Below, piece after piece: positions 33,466-44,125 of a stretch of 64,000 nt of DNA. Position numbers and translations under genes: made by a program. The notes beneath the pieces are model-generated. The model saw only the letters and a program-made list of their open reading frames with translations. It was not told the DNA's origin and ran no database searches. Within the stretch, counting starts at the first letter, position 1, and every line of letters begins with the position of its first letter. Source of the stretch: Dipteronia dyeriana (Eukaryota; Streptophyta; Magnoliopsida; Sapindales; Sapindaceae); assembly GCA_032871835.1 (NCBI GenBank), contig CM065303.1:56148597-56212596 (forward strand). The letters are read 5' to 3'.

Positions 33466-33577
33466 AATGACCAATGTTCGAGTTGTCGCAACCATATATG
33501 TCATTTTTTTATTAAAAAAAAATAAAACAGGTGTATACCGTTGCTGTCGATTTCTCGATTGATGAGAAAGTCAACAA
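33466..33577 (+). other. Sequence between hAT and Tat, possible exon fragment
   Basis: An AT-rich run ends AAAATAAAACAG (33530), which looks like a splice acceptor. It is followed by an open stretch encoding VYTVAVDFSIDEKVNN up to the Tat LTR. I do not recognise the peptide; its continuation would lie beyond the Tat element, outside the window. Confidence 0.3.
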
Positions 33578-34388
33578 TGTTGGATTTGGTTATGACCTGT
33601 CAAAGAGAAAGAGAAAGAAAATACAATTTTAAGTTAATAAGACACGGGTTTACGTGCTAAAACTCCAGTGGTCGGAGAAACGTCCACGGGTGGTTGAATA
33701 AACAACCGAGCCAAATCCATTATTGAAATAAAGAATTACACCACTCGATCTCTTTTGTAACTCCCTTCTAGTGATTTTTTCTGTATATTTTGTTCTCTCT
33801 TTAATAATGGGATTATGGTTATATTTATATGTGCATAGAACCCTAATCCTTGTTATACAAGTAAAAAGAATTGTATTTTAGTTAAGGCTGGTTGCTTATT
33901 GGAGTCGTCTTTATCATATTTCCTGTTTCGGAGATCGAGTGGAGATTGAATATGACTCTGATGGTATAATCCATTTAGGACTTATTTCCTTATCGATGTG
34001 TAATTTTCTCAAAGAAGTTGAGTTGTTGCTTGATCTGGAATCTGTTTCCTGTTTGGTGTTTTATTCTTCTAGAAACTCTCTTGATACGGATGTCTTGCGT
34101 ATTTGAGCATGACTCTTGGTACCCACGTGTGAATCGTGTGATGGGTTTCTTTGTTCGGGTTTCCCTTATTATCCTGAGTAAAGAATAATGTGCTAAGTAT
34201 TCGGTCCCAAGTAGGACATACCGTGTCGAATACCCGTGTTCAGACTTACTCGTGTTCCTATCCCTTTGTGACGTCTTGAAAGATATTTTCCAGATGCTAC
34301 TCAGATACCCGTCTGACAATTTTTTCCAAAGGATTGTCCCTCTTATCAGTGGCGTGTACATTCGATAAAATATTCATATAACAATACA
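33578..34388 (-). repeat. 3' LTR of the Tat-type Gypsy (likely)
   Basis: 811 bp. On the minus strand it starts TGTATTGTTATATG and ends AACCAAATCCAACA. Position is set by the purine-rich tract at 34389-34410 on the element side and TG/CA ends. The other LTR is not in the window, so the left boundary and the possible TSD half AACAA (33573-33577) cannot be confirmed. Confidence 0.6.
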
Positions 34389-34410
34389 CCCTTAAAATAC
34401 TTTTACCGAG
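34389..34410 (-). other. Polypurine tract of the Tat-type Gypsy
   Basis: The minus strand reads CGGTAAAAGTATTTTAAGGG ending in a G-run against the LTR start TGTATTG. The 34411-35039 stretch has no recognised gene. Confidence 0.55.
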
Positions 34411-36051
34411 TAGGAATTTGTTCTCGGTAAGAGTATTTTAATCGACCTTCTATTTTTTTATACCTCATTAATACCAAAATAATAGTCCTTAAACAACGCT
34501 TTGCATTAATGGTGTGTCTTAATGGCTAACAAGTAAATGCAATTTGTTTCTTCACGCAAAGTCTTAGTAATTGCGACATTTTGAAATTTTGACGGCTTGG
34601 TAAGATCTTTTCATGACACATGCCCTTCAACCACTCCATTCCTCTAATAACATTTATGAGAAACGACTCATGGGTTGCTTGATACGCCGCCTACGTCATC
34701 AAATCCTTCTTTTTGTTTTTTCCCGCTTTTTGAGACCTTAGGGTGTCGTATCATTGCTAATTTAAATGGTTTTCTGAATGGGGTTGTTCCAGTTCATTTT
34801 TGCAGAAACAAATAACTAACCCAGATTTTCTCGCGCACAGATTTGTCTTAATTCTCCATCAAAGTTTTTTCAGGTTTCTTTGCACCTATTTTAAAGGTCA
34901 GTTCCGATGAATCCTACCTCACGTCATCGCATTTTTGTTTTCGCTTTCGAAGTGCTTGAGCATGGAGACCTTCAATTGGTTTCCTGTGTTTGATGATTAT
35001 TGGGGGAAACTCCTCCTGACGAACCTTCTTTTTTAGATATGATGTTTTTGGCTTCATCTTGATGCTCACTTTAGTTCTAGCTCTGAATCTTCTTCCAGCT
35101 CTGAATCTTCTGTTTCTGATCATCACAGGGTTCCTTTACAATCAAGGATGGGAAAGCATCAGAGTAGCCGTGTGGTTCACAAACATGGCTTAAGTGATAT
35201 TCAAATCGGAAGGCAAACAATTGATGAGAAGGATGTTGAGGAGGAGCACAATGTATCTCATATTCCCTTCTCTTTTGATCTCCCGAGTGAATATGATGCC
35301 AAGCCGAATGTGGTCGGGGTATAAGAAATTGAGAAGTATCGTGCACGGTTTGATCTGGATGATTCATTTCTAATGGCTCATGCTTGTGATAGAGCCGTAT
35401 GGAACCCTTCTCCGGGCATGGTAGTGATTTACGGGTCCATGCTCTGCAATGGTGTGATTCTTCCTCTTTAGCCATTCATCGCTTGGTTCCTTGTTGAGGC
35501 GGGGATTGCTTTTACTCAATTTGCCCCGAACAGCTATTGAATATTAATGTTTATGTGGCACATATGGAGTCGGATGAACTTGTCACTGCCTTCTCCCTGT
35601 GAAATCACATATTTTTACACACTAAGGCAATCTGGTCAGACTGGAACTTATTTTCTTATATCCAGCCCGCCAGATAACTGGATCCTTGAGGGGACAAAAG
35701 TGAACCGAGGAGTTGATATTTCTGCTAACGCCAATAAGAAAGGCTTTGTGTAGGGATTTCCTACTTCTAACAAGCATTGGAAGAATAGTGGGTTCTTTTT
35801 CGGAGGGAACTTAGGACTTGAGGTCAAGCTCTCAGCTGGGAAGAATCAGGAAGTGTTAAAGGTTCCTCACCTCTTCTGCTCTCCTGATCGTTGGAATAGG
35901 TCAAAGCTTATTTTCACTGACGCTGAGTTGACTAGACTTGCTCGGGCGAACGTGCGTACCCTGGAAAAGATGAGCAGATCCTATCTTCTTAATAAGAAGA
36001 AAATGATAGAGCTTGACTTCTTTGATCAGATTTCATATTATCGCAGACGAC

Positions 36052-36122
36052 GTAAGTAGAATCTTCTTGTTTTCATTTTACTCGTACATTTTTTTAAAAT
36101 TATTCTTTTTTGATTTGTACAG
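36052..36122 (+). other. Intron 1 of the Tat antisense ORF
   Basis: Donor GTAAGTAG and acceptor TTTGATTTGTACAG bound 71 bases of T-rich sequence. Joining the flanks keeps the downstream frame (DD-stop-ARQVKSIIQVSQEEA), which is open for about 350 bases apart from two stops. Confidence 0.65.
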
Positions 36123-36948
36123 TATACGACTCATACATCATTTGCGACGACTAAGCTCGCCAGGTGAAGTCGATCATTCAGGTGAGCCAAGAAGAAGCTT
36201 CTCACCAAAATAAGGAAGGAGTCACTCCACTTGATGACGAATTGGATTAAGATTTTGATGAAGTTGACGAGCAAATTCCAGAGCATGTTTTTGAAGAGGT
36301 TGTTCGACCGACCTTGGGGGAAACAAGTTGTCTGAGTGGCCCTATCGGGACTGACGATGCTCAGAAGGTGTCTGAGGATGAGAGCAGGCAAGAAGGATAT
36401 TCGGGTGGCGCAGCGTTTAACGAGCCGAGTTCCTTGGTTGAGGAGACGCATGCCGAGCAGTTTTACGGTCGGGGATGAGGTTGATAGGGAAACCCCAGAT
36501 GAGCAAATTAATCTTGATTCTGGTCGTTTCGAATCCTTTCAGGATATTACTGAGGACCAGGAAGATCCAATGGTTGGCCTCGGCTCCCTCCGTACTCGGG
36601 CTAAAAAGAGGAAAGCATAATTCTCTTGTCCGTCCCTATAAAATTCCTCGGGTGGTATCATTTGTTGAATCAAGTGATGATGATACTGAGGTTAGAGTTT
36701 CCCTAAGCGTCTAAGTTGATTCGCATGTGGGAAGAGTAGAAACTTCGAACTTGAACATGGATTCTTTACCCTCTAAGGTTGAAGACGCAAGGGCGAAATC
36801 CTCAGGAAATTCTTTTTGTCCCACCCTGAATGATATGTTAAAGGAAATGTCAGCTGGTCGGGCTTTTATTAGGGGTGACCATTAGAGTCGTTTTAGGGAT
36901 GGTTCTCCTACAGATCGTCTTCAAAACATTTTCAACAGCGCGAGCTAC

Positions 36949-37015
36949 GTAAGTCACTTTCCCATCCTTTGCTTTAATGCTTGTCTTAGATTTTTAACTC
37001 ACGTTTCCTTGCAAG
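36949..37015 (+). other. Intron 2 of the Tat antisense ORF
   Basis: Donor GTAAGTCAC and acceptor TTTCCTTGCAAG, 67 bases, T-rich. The coiled-coil frame after it is one base off, so either the junction or the exon has suffered an indel. Confidence 0.5.
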
Positions 37016-37774
37016 TGGTGGCGAGTTTGCAGAGCTGGTTCAGATGTAACGACATCAAACTGATCAGATAAGACGTCTCGAAGCTCAGCTGAAGGAGAGT
37101 GAGGACAGCCGGGCTCGGTTTAAGGTGATCTATCAAAGGGAGGTGAGCTCTGCCCAAGAATTCACCGACCATTGTTTGGCTAAGCAAATGGAGGCTGAGG
37201 AGAAGGCTGTATCCTTTCGGAATTTACTCTTTGCCCCCAAGAGTCAATGCTTAAAGCTGAATAAGAGGCTGAATAGGTCAAATCATCCTATGAGTAGAAG
37301 ATTGAAGATCTTAAGCGTCAGGCCTTAACCATTGAATCCCTTTCGAATGAGGCTAGGCTGGAACTTGAAGTTTAAAGGGCTAATCTCTTTAAAAGGTCCC
37401 CAACCTATGATGCCCTACTCCTTAGGGAGTTTCAACAAGGGTTAGTCTCGGCTGGTGAGTTCTTCAAAGTTAAAAATCGAGCGACGGATAAAGCTCTGGC
37501 GAAATGGGAGCTATCAATTAAAAACCATGTTGATCAGTCCTTGAAATCTCTTCGAACTCAAATGAAAGAATGGAGAGCTTACTGTCGAAACCATGGCAAA
37601 GAGCCTCATCCTATGCATTTAGAGATCCCGTCAGAGCATTCTCTTTCGACCTTTTATACGAGTCAGGAAACTGATGTGGATGGATCGAGGCATGACGATG
37701 GACCGATCCCAGGAACAGATTATAGTGAATGGATGGACGATTCGGTCGATACAATCGCATTGGCCTTCAAATGA

Positions 37775-38766
37775 AAGTATCCTCCTTGAGTATGAGATGG
37801 TGTCTAACCAGAGTATTGGCAAGAGCTCCAAATCCTTATCTCAGCCTTAGGCATATTTGTAAAATTTTGTATTTCTAAAAAATTGATCAATGAAATCCTA
37901 TATTTTACCAAGTTGTCGTTTGAAATGCCAACTCTGCTGGTCATTAATGATTTCTATAATCGCCGAGTATCTTTTTAACTGGGTAGTTTCTTTACCCGAG
38001 CAATTTCTAACTCCAAAGTATCGTAGTAAACTAGCTAATGCGACTTCATGGGCCAGGTATCTTATTAAACTGGTTAATATGATTTCATGTGCCGGGTATC
38101 TTATTAAACTGGCTAATATTATTAACCGAGTCATCTCGAAATAGGAAAGTAGGTTTTACTTATGCTTCATACTCGGTTGCTACCCGAACGTTACATCGAG
38201 GCTCACCACGATCATACGTTCGAGTCCTTACGCAAGTTACTGAGGACGTCTCCTAGTTTTGTTCGCGTAAGGTTTTTCCGAATCGTTAAGCTTTACATTG
38301 CTCAACATAGCTGCGCATCTCACCGGGATTGTTTCTGATGGTGCCCCGAGCCTTTCTCTAGAATCGGGTGCATTGGGTTTGTTTTTTGGCTAAGGTCTGC
38401 TGACCTTGCTCGGCTGACATGCTCCTTCGAGCTTCTCCACCCATTCGGGTATTTTTCCAAATTAATGGTCCCGAGCATTCTATTTATATTATGTATTTAA
38501 TTTCAATTTCATGTTCATGCTCTTCTTTCATATGTTCTTATTATCATGTGCTCACATGTTCTTATTATCATGTGCTTTCGAATGTTCTTGAATGTGCTCA
38601 CATGTCTGAAATCCCATATCGAGCTTTTATTCATAACTGCAAAACTAACAATATGATAAATCTCAAGCTAAAATATCCTGACTAATAAAATTGTCCTGAC
38701 TAGAAAAATGGAAACAAATTTAAAGGATAAAAAATCTTCAAATATTGGGCGTTGCATGGTCGGGGT
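37775..38766. other. Tat spacer between antisense ORF and integrase
   Basis: No gene. It holds a local repeat of the GGGTATCTTATTAAACTGG type (three imperfect copies, about 37980-38115) and two copies of CACATGTTCTTATTATCATG (about 38540-38575). Both transcription units, integrase from the right and the antisense ORF from the left, would end here. Confidence 0.5.
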
Positions 38767-39960
38767 AAGATACCTCAATTTAGTCGGGTGATCTAGTATG
38801 CTCTGTGGCCAGCCACTCATTCAATCTTGTATGGGCATTCCCATTTATCAACCAGTGAACCTGTAGCTTTGTTCTTCATGTTTAACAATACTTTCCTGAG
38901 CACCAGGTAACCTAGCTGAAATTTCCTGATCCGGACATGAGAGTTGTAGTGTCGGGCTACTATTTGCTAATATGTCGCATTACGCACTCGGGATTTCTCC
39001 CTTTTCTCTTCCAGCTCATCTAGGCTTTGTAACATCATACCAACATTCTGGTCTTCATCATATAGCCTAACCCTAGGTGACATGTATGATGTTTCTACAG
39101 GGATAACAGTTTCTATTCCGAACGCCAAAGAAAATGGAGTTTCTCCTGTAGAAGTTCTTGCTGTTGTCCGATACGCCCATAACACCTCAGGAAGTTTTTC
39201 AACCCAACTACCTTTCTTAGCATCTAGCTTTGCTTTGAGTGTATGCTTGATGATTTTGTTTACTGCGTCATCTTGCCAATTCTTTTGAGGGTAGGCAGGT
39301 GTGGCATAATAATTTGCAATATGGTACTCGTTGCATAGCTGCCTGAATTTTTGATTATCAAATTGAGAGTTGTTGTCAGTGATAATAGTACCCAGGACTC
39401 CAAATTTGTAGAGTATGTTCTTTTTCACAAAGTTCGTGGTATTTGCTTCCATGATATGTACCAACTCTTCAGCTTCTACCCACTTTGTGAAATAATCAAC
39501 AGCCACAATTGCGTGCTTTGCTCTACCCCCTGTCCCTGCTTGCATTGGACCAATTAAGTCTAGTCCCCACATGGTGAATGGCCATGGGGATGTGAGGCTT
39601 CTAAATTGTTCAAAGGGCTGCCAAATATCATTGGCGATCTTTTGGCAAGCACTACAACTTTCCGAGCATTGTTGCGCATCTGAGAACAAAGAGGACCAAT
39701 AATAATCTTGCCTGAGTTTTCTACATACTCCACCATGGATTTCATGTAGTATCTAATGTGCTTCTTCCTCTGATACACATCTCTGGAGTGTTCAGAAAAT
39801 TCCTCTTCTGTACATTTTCCCTTCGATCATCGTGTATCTTGCTGACCGGTACCTGATACGTAGGGCTTCTAAGGGATCTTCCGGGAGCCCACCTTCTTTC
39901 AGGTATCATTTTAGCTGAGTCATCCAACCGTCTGGCAGTGTTCAGATTTATGAGATTTTA
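38767..39960 (-). pseudogene. Tat integrase
   Basis: From the right: N-terminal zinc region with SCSACQKIAND, then the rve core (39600-39150): FTMWGLDLIGPMQAGTGGRA with the first Asp, YFTKWVEAEEL, TIITDNNSQFD with the second Asp, and QDDAVNKIIKHTLKAKL, where the family usually has a Glu in place of one of these Asp residues. Then VLWAYRTTARTSTGETPFSL, a typical Gypsy block, and the C-terminal domain through EKREKSRVRNATY and, after a shift at about 38965, QLGYLVLRKVL. A 240-residue stretch is open; frame changes lie near 39690 and 38965. Confidence 0.82.
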
Positions 39961-40366
39961 AAGTTTTTCAGCTCAACTACACTTGGTCCGAAGAGATGTG
40001 CAACCGGAATAGTTTTTTTCCTGATTGTGGTTGTTGCTGACGCTAGTTTGGATAAAGCGTCGGCCTTGGATAAAGCGTCGGCCTTCTCATTTTATTCTCT
40101 AGGGATCTGGACAATTCTGTATTCCTTGAATCTTTGAAAGAGTTGTTTTGCTATGCCCAAATAAGTCATCAGACCTTCATCTCTGGCCTGATATTCATCT
40201 GAAACTTGGTTGATGACTATCTATGAGTCATTGAATATCTCGACCCCATCTGCTCTGAGAGCTATGCAAACTTTAAGTCCTGCTAGCATTGCCTCATATT
40301 TGGCTTGATTGTTCGTTGCTTTGAAATCGAATCTCATGGCACATTCAATATCATCTCCTTCCGGGG
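39961..40366 (-). pseudogene. Tat additional RNase H, C-terminal part
   Basis: Reads PEGDDIECAMRFDFKATNNQ, AEYEAMLAGLKVCIALRADG, VEIFNDS-stop-IVINQVSDEY, FKEYRIVQIPRE and LSKADALSKLASATTT. This is the archaeal-type RNase H that Tat elements carry after their own. NNQAEYEA holds the catalytic Glu and FNDS the Asp. A perfect 18-base tandem duplication (about 40049-40084) doubles the LSKADA codons. The upstream half is at 51063-51160, separated by two insertions. Confidence 0.82.
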
Positions 40367-41931
40367 TGAAACAAATATTATGTTGTGTATAGAATTAATC
40401 TAAAGGGGGGGTGAATAGATTTTAAACAATTTTACCCAATTTTCGTTAAAGGTCAAGTTTACGAAAATGTCCCTAGCTAGTTGCAATAAAATCAAAAGTG
40501 TAAAAATGCGGAAATATAAACGACACTTGAGATATACGTGGAAACCCTCCAAATGGGAAAAACCACGGGCTGATATGTACGCCACACACGAACCTCGAAC
40601 CCACTAATGGCAAGAGAATTACAACCTAATCCCGGTTTAAATTCACCACCACTATCTAATCTCGGTATAAGTGAACCTAATCCATCTTGCTTGTGATTTA
40701 AGCTACCTACTCCTAGAAGCAACACAAGACTTACTTCTCAATGAAGAGATAAAGTGTCCTATGTGAATATGTGATGATATTCAATAAACAAACAAGGCTA
40801 GGAAACCCTATATGCTTATCTAGGATAATGAGATGACAAATAATGCAATCCTAGATATCAAATGCTAAATGACATGTTCAAGAAGCTTAGCTAAACATAG
40901 ATTAAAAAATCCTATGAAGCTATCACAATACAACACTCAATCATGGTATCACAACAATCTCTAATTTGTATCTAGAAAATCTTCTAAGAGCATACAAATA
41001 ATTAAAGAGAAGGTTTAGCAAGTAAAACACTTAACTTGTAAGAAGATAGTGAAGACCAAACAAGATGTGATGAAGCAACCCTATCCATTGATGCACTCTA
41101 AATGAACTTAGATGATGCAAGATGAAGTTTTGATGCACATGGGAATGCTTTGAGTGATTAAAAATAAGTTCTTGAAAGTGTTTTTCCTTTGAAATGTGTT
41201 CTAAGGGAAATATTTGATGTTCTGAACTCTTACACGACCTTAAAACACTGAGTTATATATATATAAGATCCAAACAAAGTGAGGTCGTTTTGAAAAAAAC
41301 TTTCCAGCTTCCTCTATGTGCGCTGGTGACGTGCGCTGGTCGAGTAGCGCACAGCCTATTTTTACAACAGGGGCTGGACGAGTGGTGCATCCTAATGGCG
41401 CAACACAAACGCAAATTCTCTGGAATGTTTACGCTAGGGAGGTTGCGCTAGTCGAGTAGCGCACCATCAGAGCACACCCACTTTTTTCAACTGTGTGCAG
41501 GTGTAGCAGCGCAGCTCAGTGGCGCATGACTAGCGGCGTTCCACTGGAATGTTACGCTGGTGAGGTGAGCTGGTTGAGTAGCGCACCACCAGCGCACAAC
41601 CTGATTTCAACACTCAAACATACAATTTTAACAAGTTCAAGAGTGATAAAACATGTATCCTATTCTAATGTCAAACATGACATAAAACATTTAATTACAA
41701 GATGCAAATAAATCAATAAGAGTCATCAAAATGCACATAAGAAAACACTCAACATATAAGAATTTGAATTTATGAGTGTGTGCAACTATCTCTTCAAAGT
41801 AAGTAACCACAAGAATTTTACCTTGGGTGCTTCTCCTCCTGAGGTCTTGAGAGTCTAAGCTACCCTTATATAATACCCCAAAAATATGATTTGTTCACGA
41901 AATAAGCCAATCAACAAATGAGGACTTTACA
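40367..41931 (-). mobile_element. Solo LTR of the SIRE-like Copia family
   Basis: 1565 bp, same family as 2051-3652. Flanked by CGGGG (40362-40366) and CGTGG (41932-41936), a 5 bp duplication with one change. Removing it restores the Tat RNase H reading (VVCTPEGDD). It carries the GC-rich module cluster at 41320-41600. Confidence 0.88.
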
Positions 41932-41939
41932 CGTGGTAC

Positions 41940-44103
41940 TGATCGGAATGATTCATATACCTATTTAAGGTCCCCATTTCCTAGCTTTTGTCATTGTTTT
42001 CGAGTATATTTTGGTACTTGATATGTTCGTAAGCCTTGTATAGGTACATGTCCCCTACAGAAAGTATTTGTGCTTAATTGATGAGTTTTGGGAGTTAGAA
42101 GAGTTGAAATTGGAGTGGCTCATGCAGAACAGTTAAATTTAGAAGGCCATATCTCTCTCTTCCAATCAAACTACGATTCCAATAACCACTTTTCAGAAAG
42201 CCCGGGAAGTCTACTTTCTAATCCAATTTACATATTATGATTCTGAGGTTTTTGAAGGAAGTTATGGTCGTTTTTGTAACTGTGCATAGATCTGTACGGT
42301 ACGCAACCCCGCGAGACCAAGTTTTGGACCGCGTTTTGTATCGCATTTTTGGACAGAAATCTCCAAAAAGTGATGTGTGGTACGTTGTGTTGATACGAAC
42401 ATCACATCGAACTACACTTCTGGGCAGAAATACATTTTTCAGCCATTTTCATAAGGGTATTTTTATCTTTTCACCCCAAAGTCTTGTCCTAACCTCCCTC
42501 ACTATAAATACCCTATTTTCTCCTCATTCTTTAGACAACTCTTCCCCTCTTTTCACCTTTCATGCCTCTCCTTTCTATCTTCCATTTTCTTTATCTTCTT
42601 CTTCTCTTCTCCATAAATAAAGAGAGATCTTGCTCCCATGGAGGTTTTTCCTCCATGGGAGATCACCATACACCTCCACCCCACCATTTTACATCTCCTC
42701 CATCCATCTTTGAGTATATTACAAAGGAAATAGGAGTCAAAACCGAGCTAGGAAGGATTTGTGCATCTTTTGAGGGTTTTTCTTCAAGGGTTTGTTTCTT
42801 TTTACTCATTTCTTTGTATTTCTTATTTTCTTTGATGTACTCCATCAATTTGGGGATATTGTAAACCTACACTTGTGTAATAAATGTATTGATTGTACTT
42901 AAATTCATTTGGGTTTTGTTTTGCTCTTTGACATATGTGTTTTATGCTTTTAATATGATATGTATGTGTATGAATTGTTAAAAATCAATATGTGTCCATG
43001 ATTAGGTTTAGGAGTAGTTGTAATTTACAGTATAAATTATATACCCATGATTATTGATTGATGAATGGATGACTTAAAATTCCATGTATTGAGTAATTTG
43101 AGTAATAGGAATTTTAGCCCCAAAGAGTAAAAAAAGGTTTCAGTTCAGACTTTAGTTGCTAAATTGACATTGGTTCATATCCTTGTTCTTAATGGGTATT
43201 TGTATTAAGACACGATTATCCATCCACTTCACAGGATTTGGTGATGAATTGATTGTGGGTAAATTCCCTAATCAAGAGGATGAACTTTTAACCTAAATTG
43301 AATGTTCTTGATGATATAACAATCACATTGTTGCATGTTGATGTTAGGTAAACTTGTTTCCCATGTTTAGTCATCTTATTTAGTTGACTAAACCGAATCT
43401 TTGACCTAGAAGTAATGACCACCGACATTTCTTTTGTGCTTGTGTAGTTATGTGGATATTTTGAATGCTTAAAGCTTTTGCTTAATTGATCACTTTGTAA
43501 TTGATCCATGGTTAGATGCTATGTACCGAGAGGAGACACGTTTGACAATGCTTAGATAAACATTCACTATGCTTGACTAGAAAGTGCTAGAACCACTAAG
43601 CTAGCGTATAGGGTTCGATTTGTATTCCACGTGCGTAATGGGTTCATATATATTATCCGGATTGCTCGAGAGAGATTTCGGGTATATATGGATATTATCT
43701 ATAAGACATCGGGAGAGATTAGAGATTAATTAAAGGGATACGAGCCTATGTATACTTGTACATTTGAGGATTAGGTGAGTCTAGAACGTAATTAGGAGGA
43801 TTGTCACGGTTGAGTCGTTTCCCTAGTGTAACCACATTTCATGCATACTACATTCCATCTATCATTGAATATATTATTTTTATAAGTTATTTAGTTATAT
43901 TATTATTCATTTTTTCGCACACGCAACACACGAGTCTGCTCGGAGTGTTGTAATAATAGCTAGAATTAGAGGCGATCGGTGAATCCCACCTCTTTGTAGA
44001 TCGATCCCTTGCTTGCCGCTATGCTAGTCTCTGTGACTTGCGCCCTTGCGAGGCCTAACTTAAATGTTCATATTTGACGACACTGCAACAACGTGCCAGT
44101 TCA
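41940..44103 (+). repeat. 5' LTR of the LARD-like element
   Basis: 2.16 kb starting TGATCGGAATGATTCATATA. TATA box TATAAATA at 42503-42510. A perfect 12 bp hairpin follows in the transcribed part (42633-42661). No protein-coding signal. Confidence 0.88.
42633..42661 (+). repeat. Perfect hairpin in LARD 5' LTR
   Basis: Arms CTCCCATGGAGG and CCTCCATGGGAG around a TTTTT loop, about 125 bases downstream of the TATA box. It is conserved without change in the 3' LTR (49586-49614). Confidence 0.9.
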
Positions 44104-44106
44104 AAT

Positions 44107-44125
44107 TGGCACCGCAGTCGGGGAG
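44107..44125 (+). other. LARD primer-binding site
   Basis: TTGGCACCGCAGTCGGGGA just after the LTR end, a variant of the Gypsy-type PBS seen in Athila-A (TTGCGCCGCTGCCGGGGA). Confidence 0.75.

Larger units (their letters stand above)
35040..37774 (+). pseudogene. Tat antisense ORF (putative gypsy-type transposon domain), spliced
   Basis: Lies downstream of integrase but on the opposite strand, as known for the extra ORF of Tat/Grande-type elements. N-terminal Ser-rich stretch (HFSSSSESSSSSESSVSDHH, about 35065), then a conserved-looking domain (35330-36050): YRARFDLDDSFLMAHACDRA, PFIAWFLVEAGIAFTQFAPN, LRQSGQTGTYFLIS, FPTSNKHWKNSGFFFGGNLG. This resembles the Transposase_28-type domain. An acidic middle and a coiled coil (RRLEAQLKESEDSRARFKV, about 37075) follow, ending KSLRTQMKEWRAYCRNH and IALAFK-stop at 37772-37774. 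Two GT-AG introns are visible (36052-36122 and 36949-37015). Several stops and frame changes. Function of this ORF class is not known. Confidence 0.68.

Noticed and set aside
33578..34388. Solo Copia LTR rather than the Tat 3' LTR
   Set aside because: Its end AACCAAATCCAACA looks Copia-like, but a purine tract abuts it on the Tat side and no matching duplication flanks it. The Tat 3' LTR is preferred, though not proven.
35077..35475. Minus-strand ORF of 132 codons
   Set aside because: Shadow of the Tat antisense ORF; its residue composition is that of reverse-complemented coding sequence.
38419..38685. Cys/Ser-rich 88 codon ORF
   Set aside because: Covers a short CATGTTCTTATTATCATG repeat in the Tat spacer; no homology recognised.
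42237..42864. Plus-strand ORFs in the LARD LTR
   Set aside because: No domain and not preserved in the 3' LTR.
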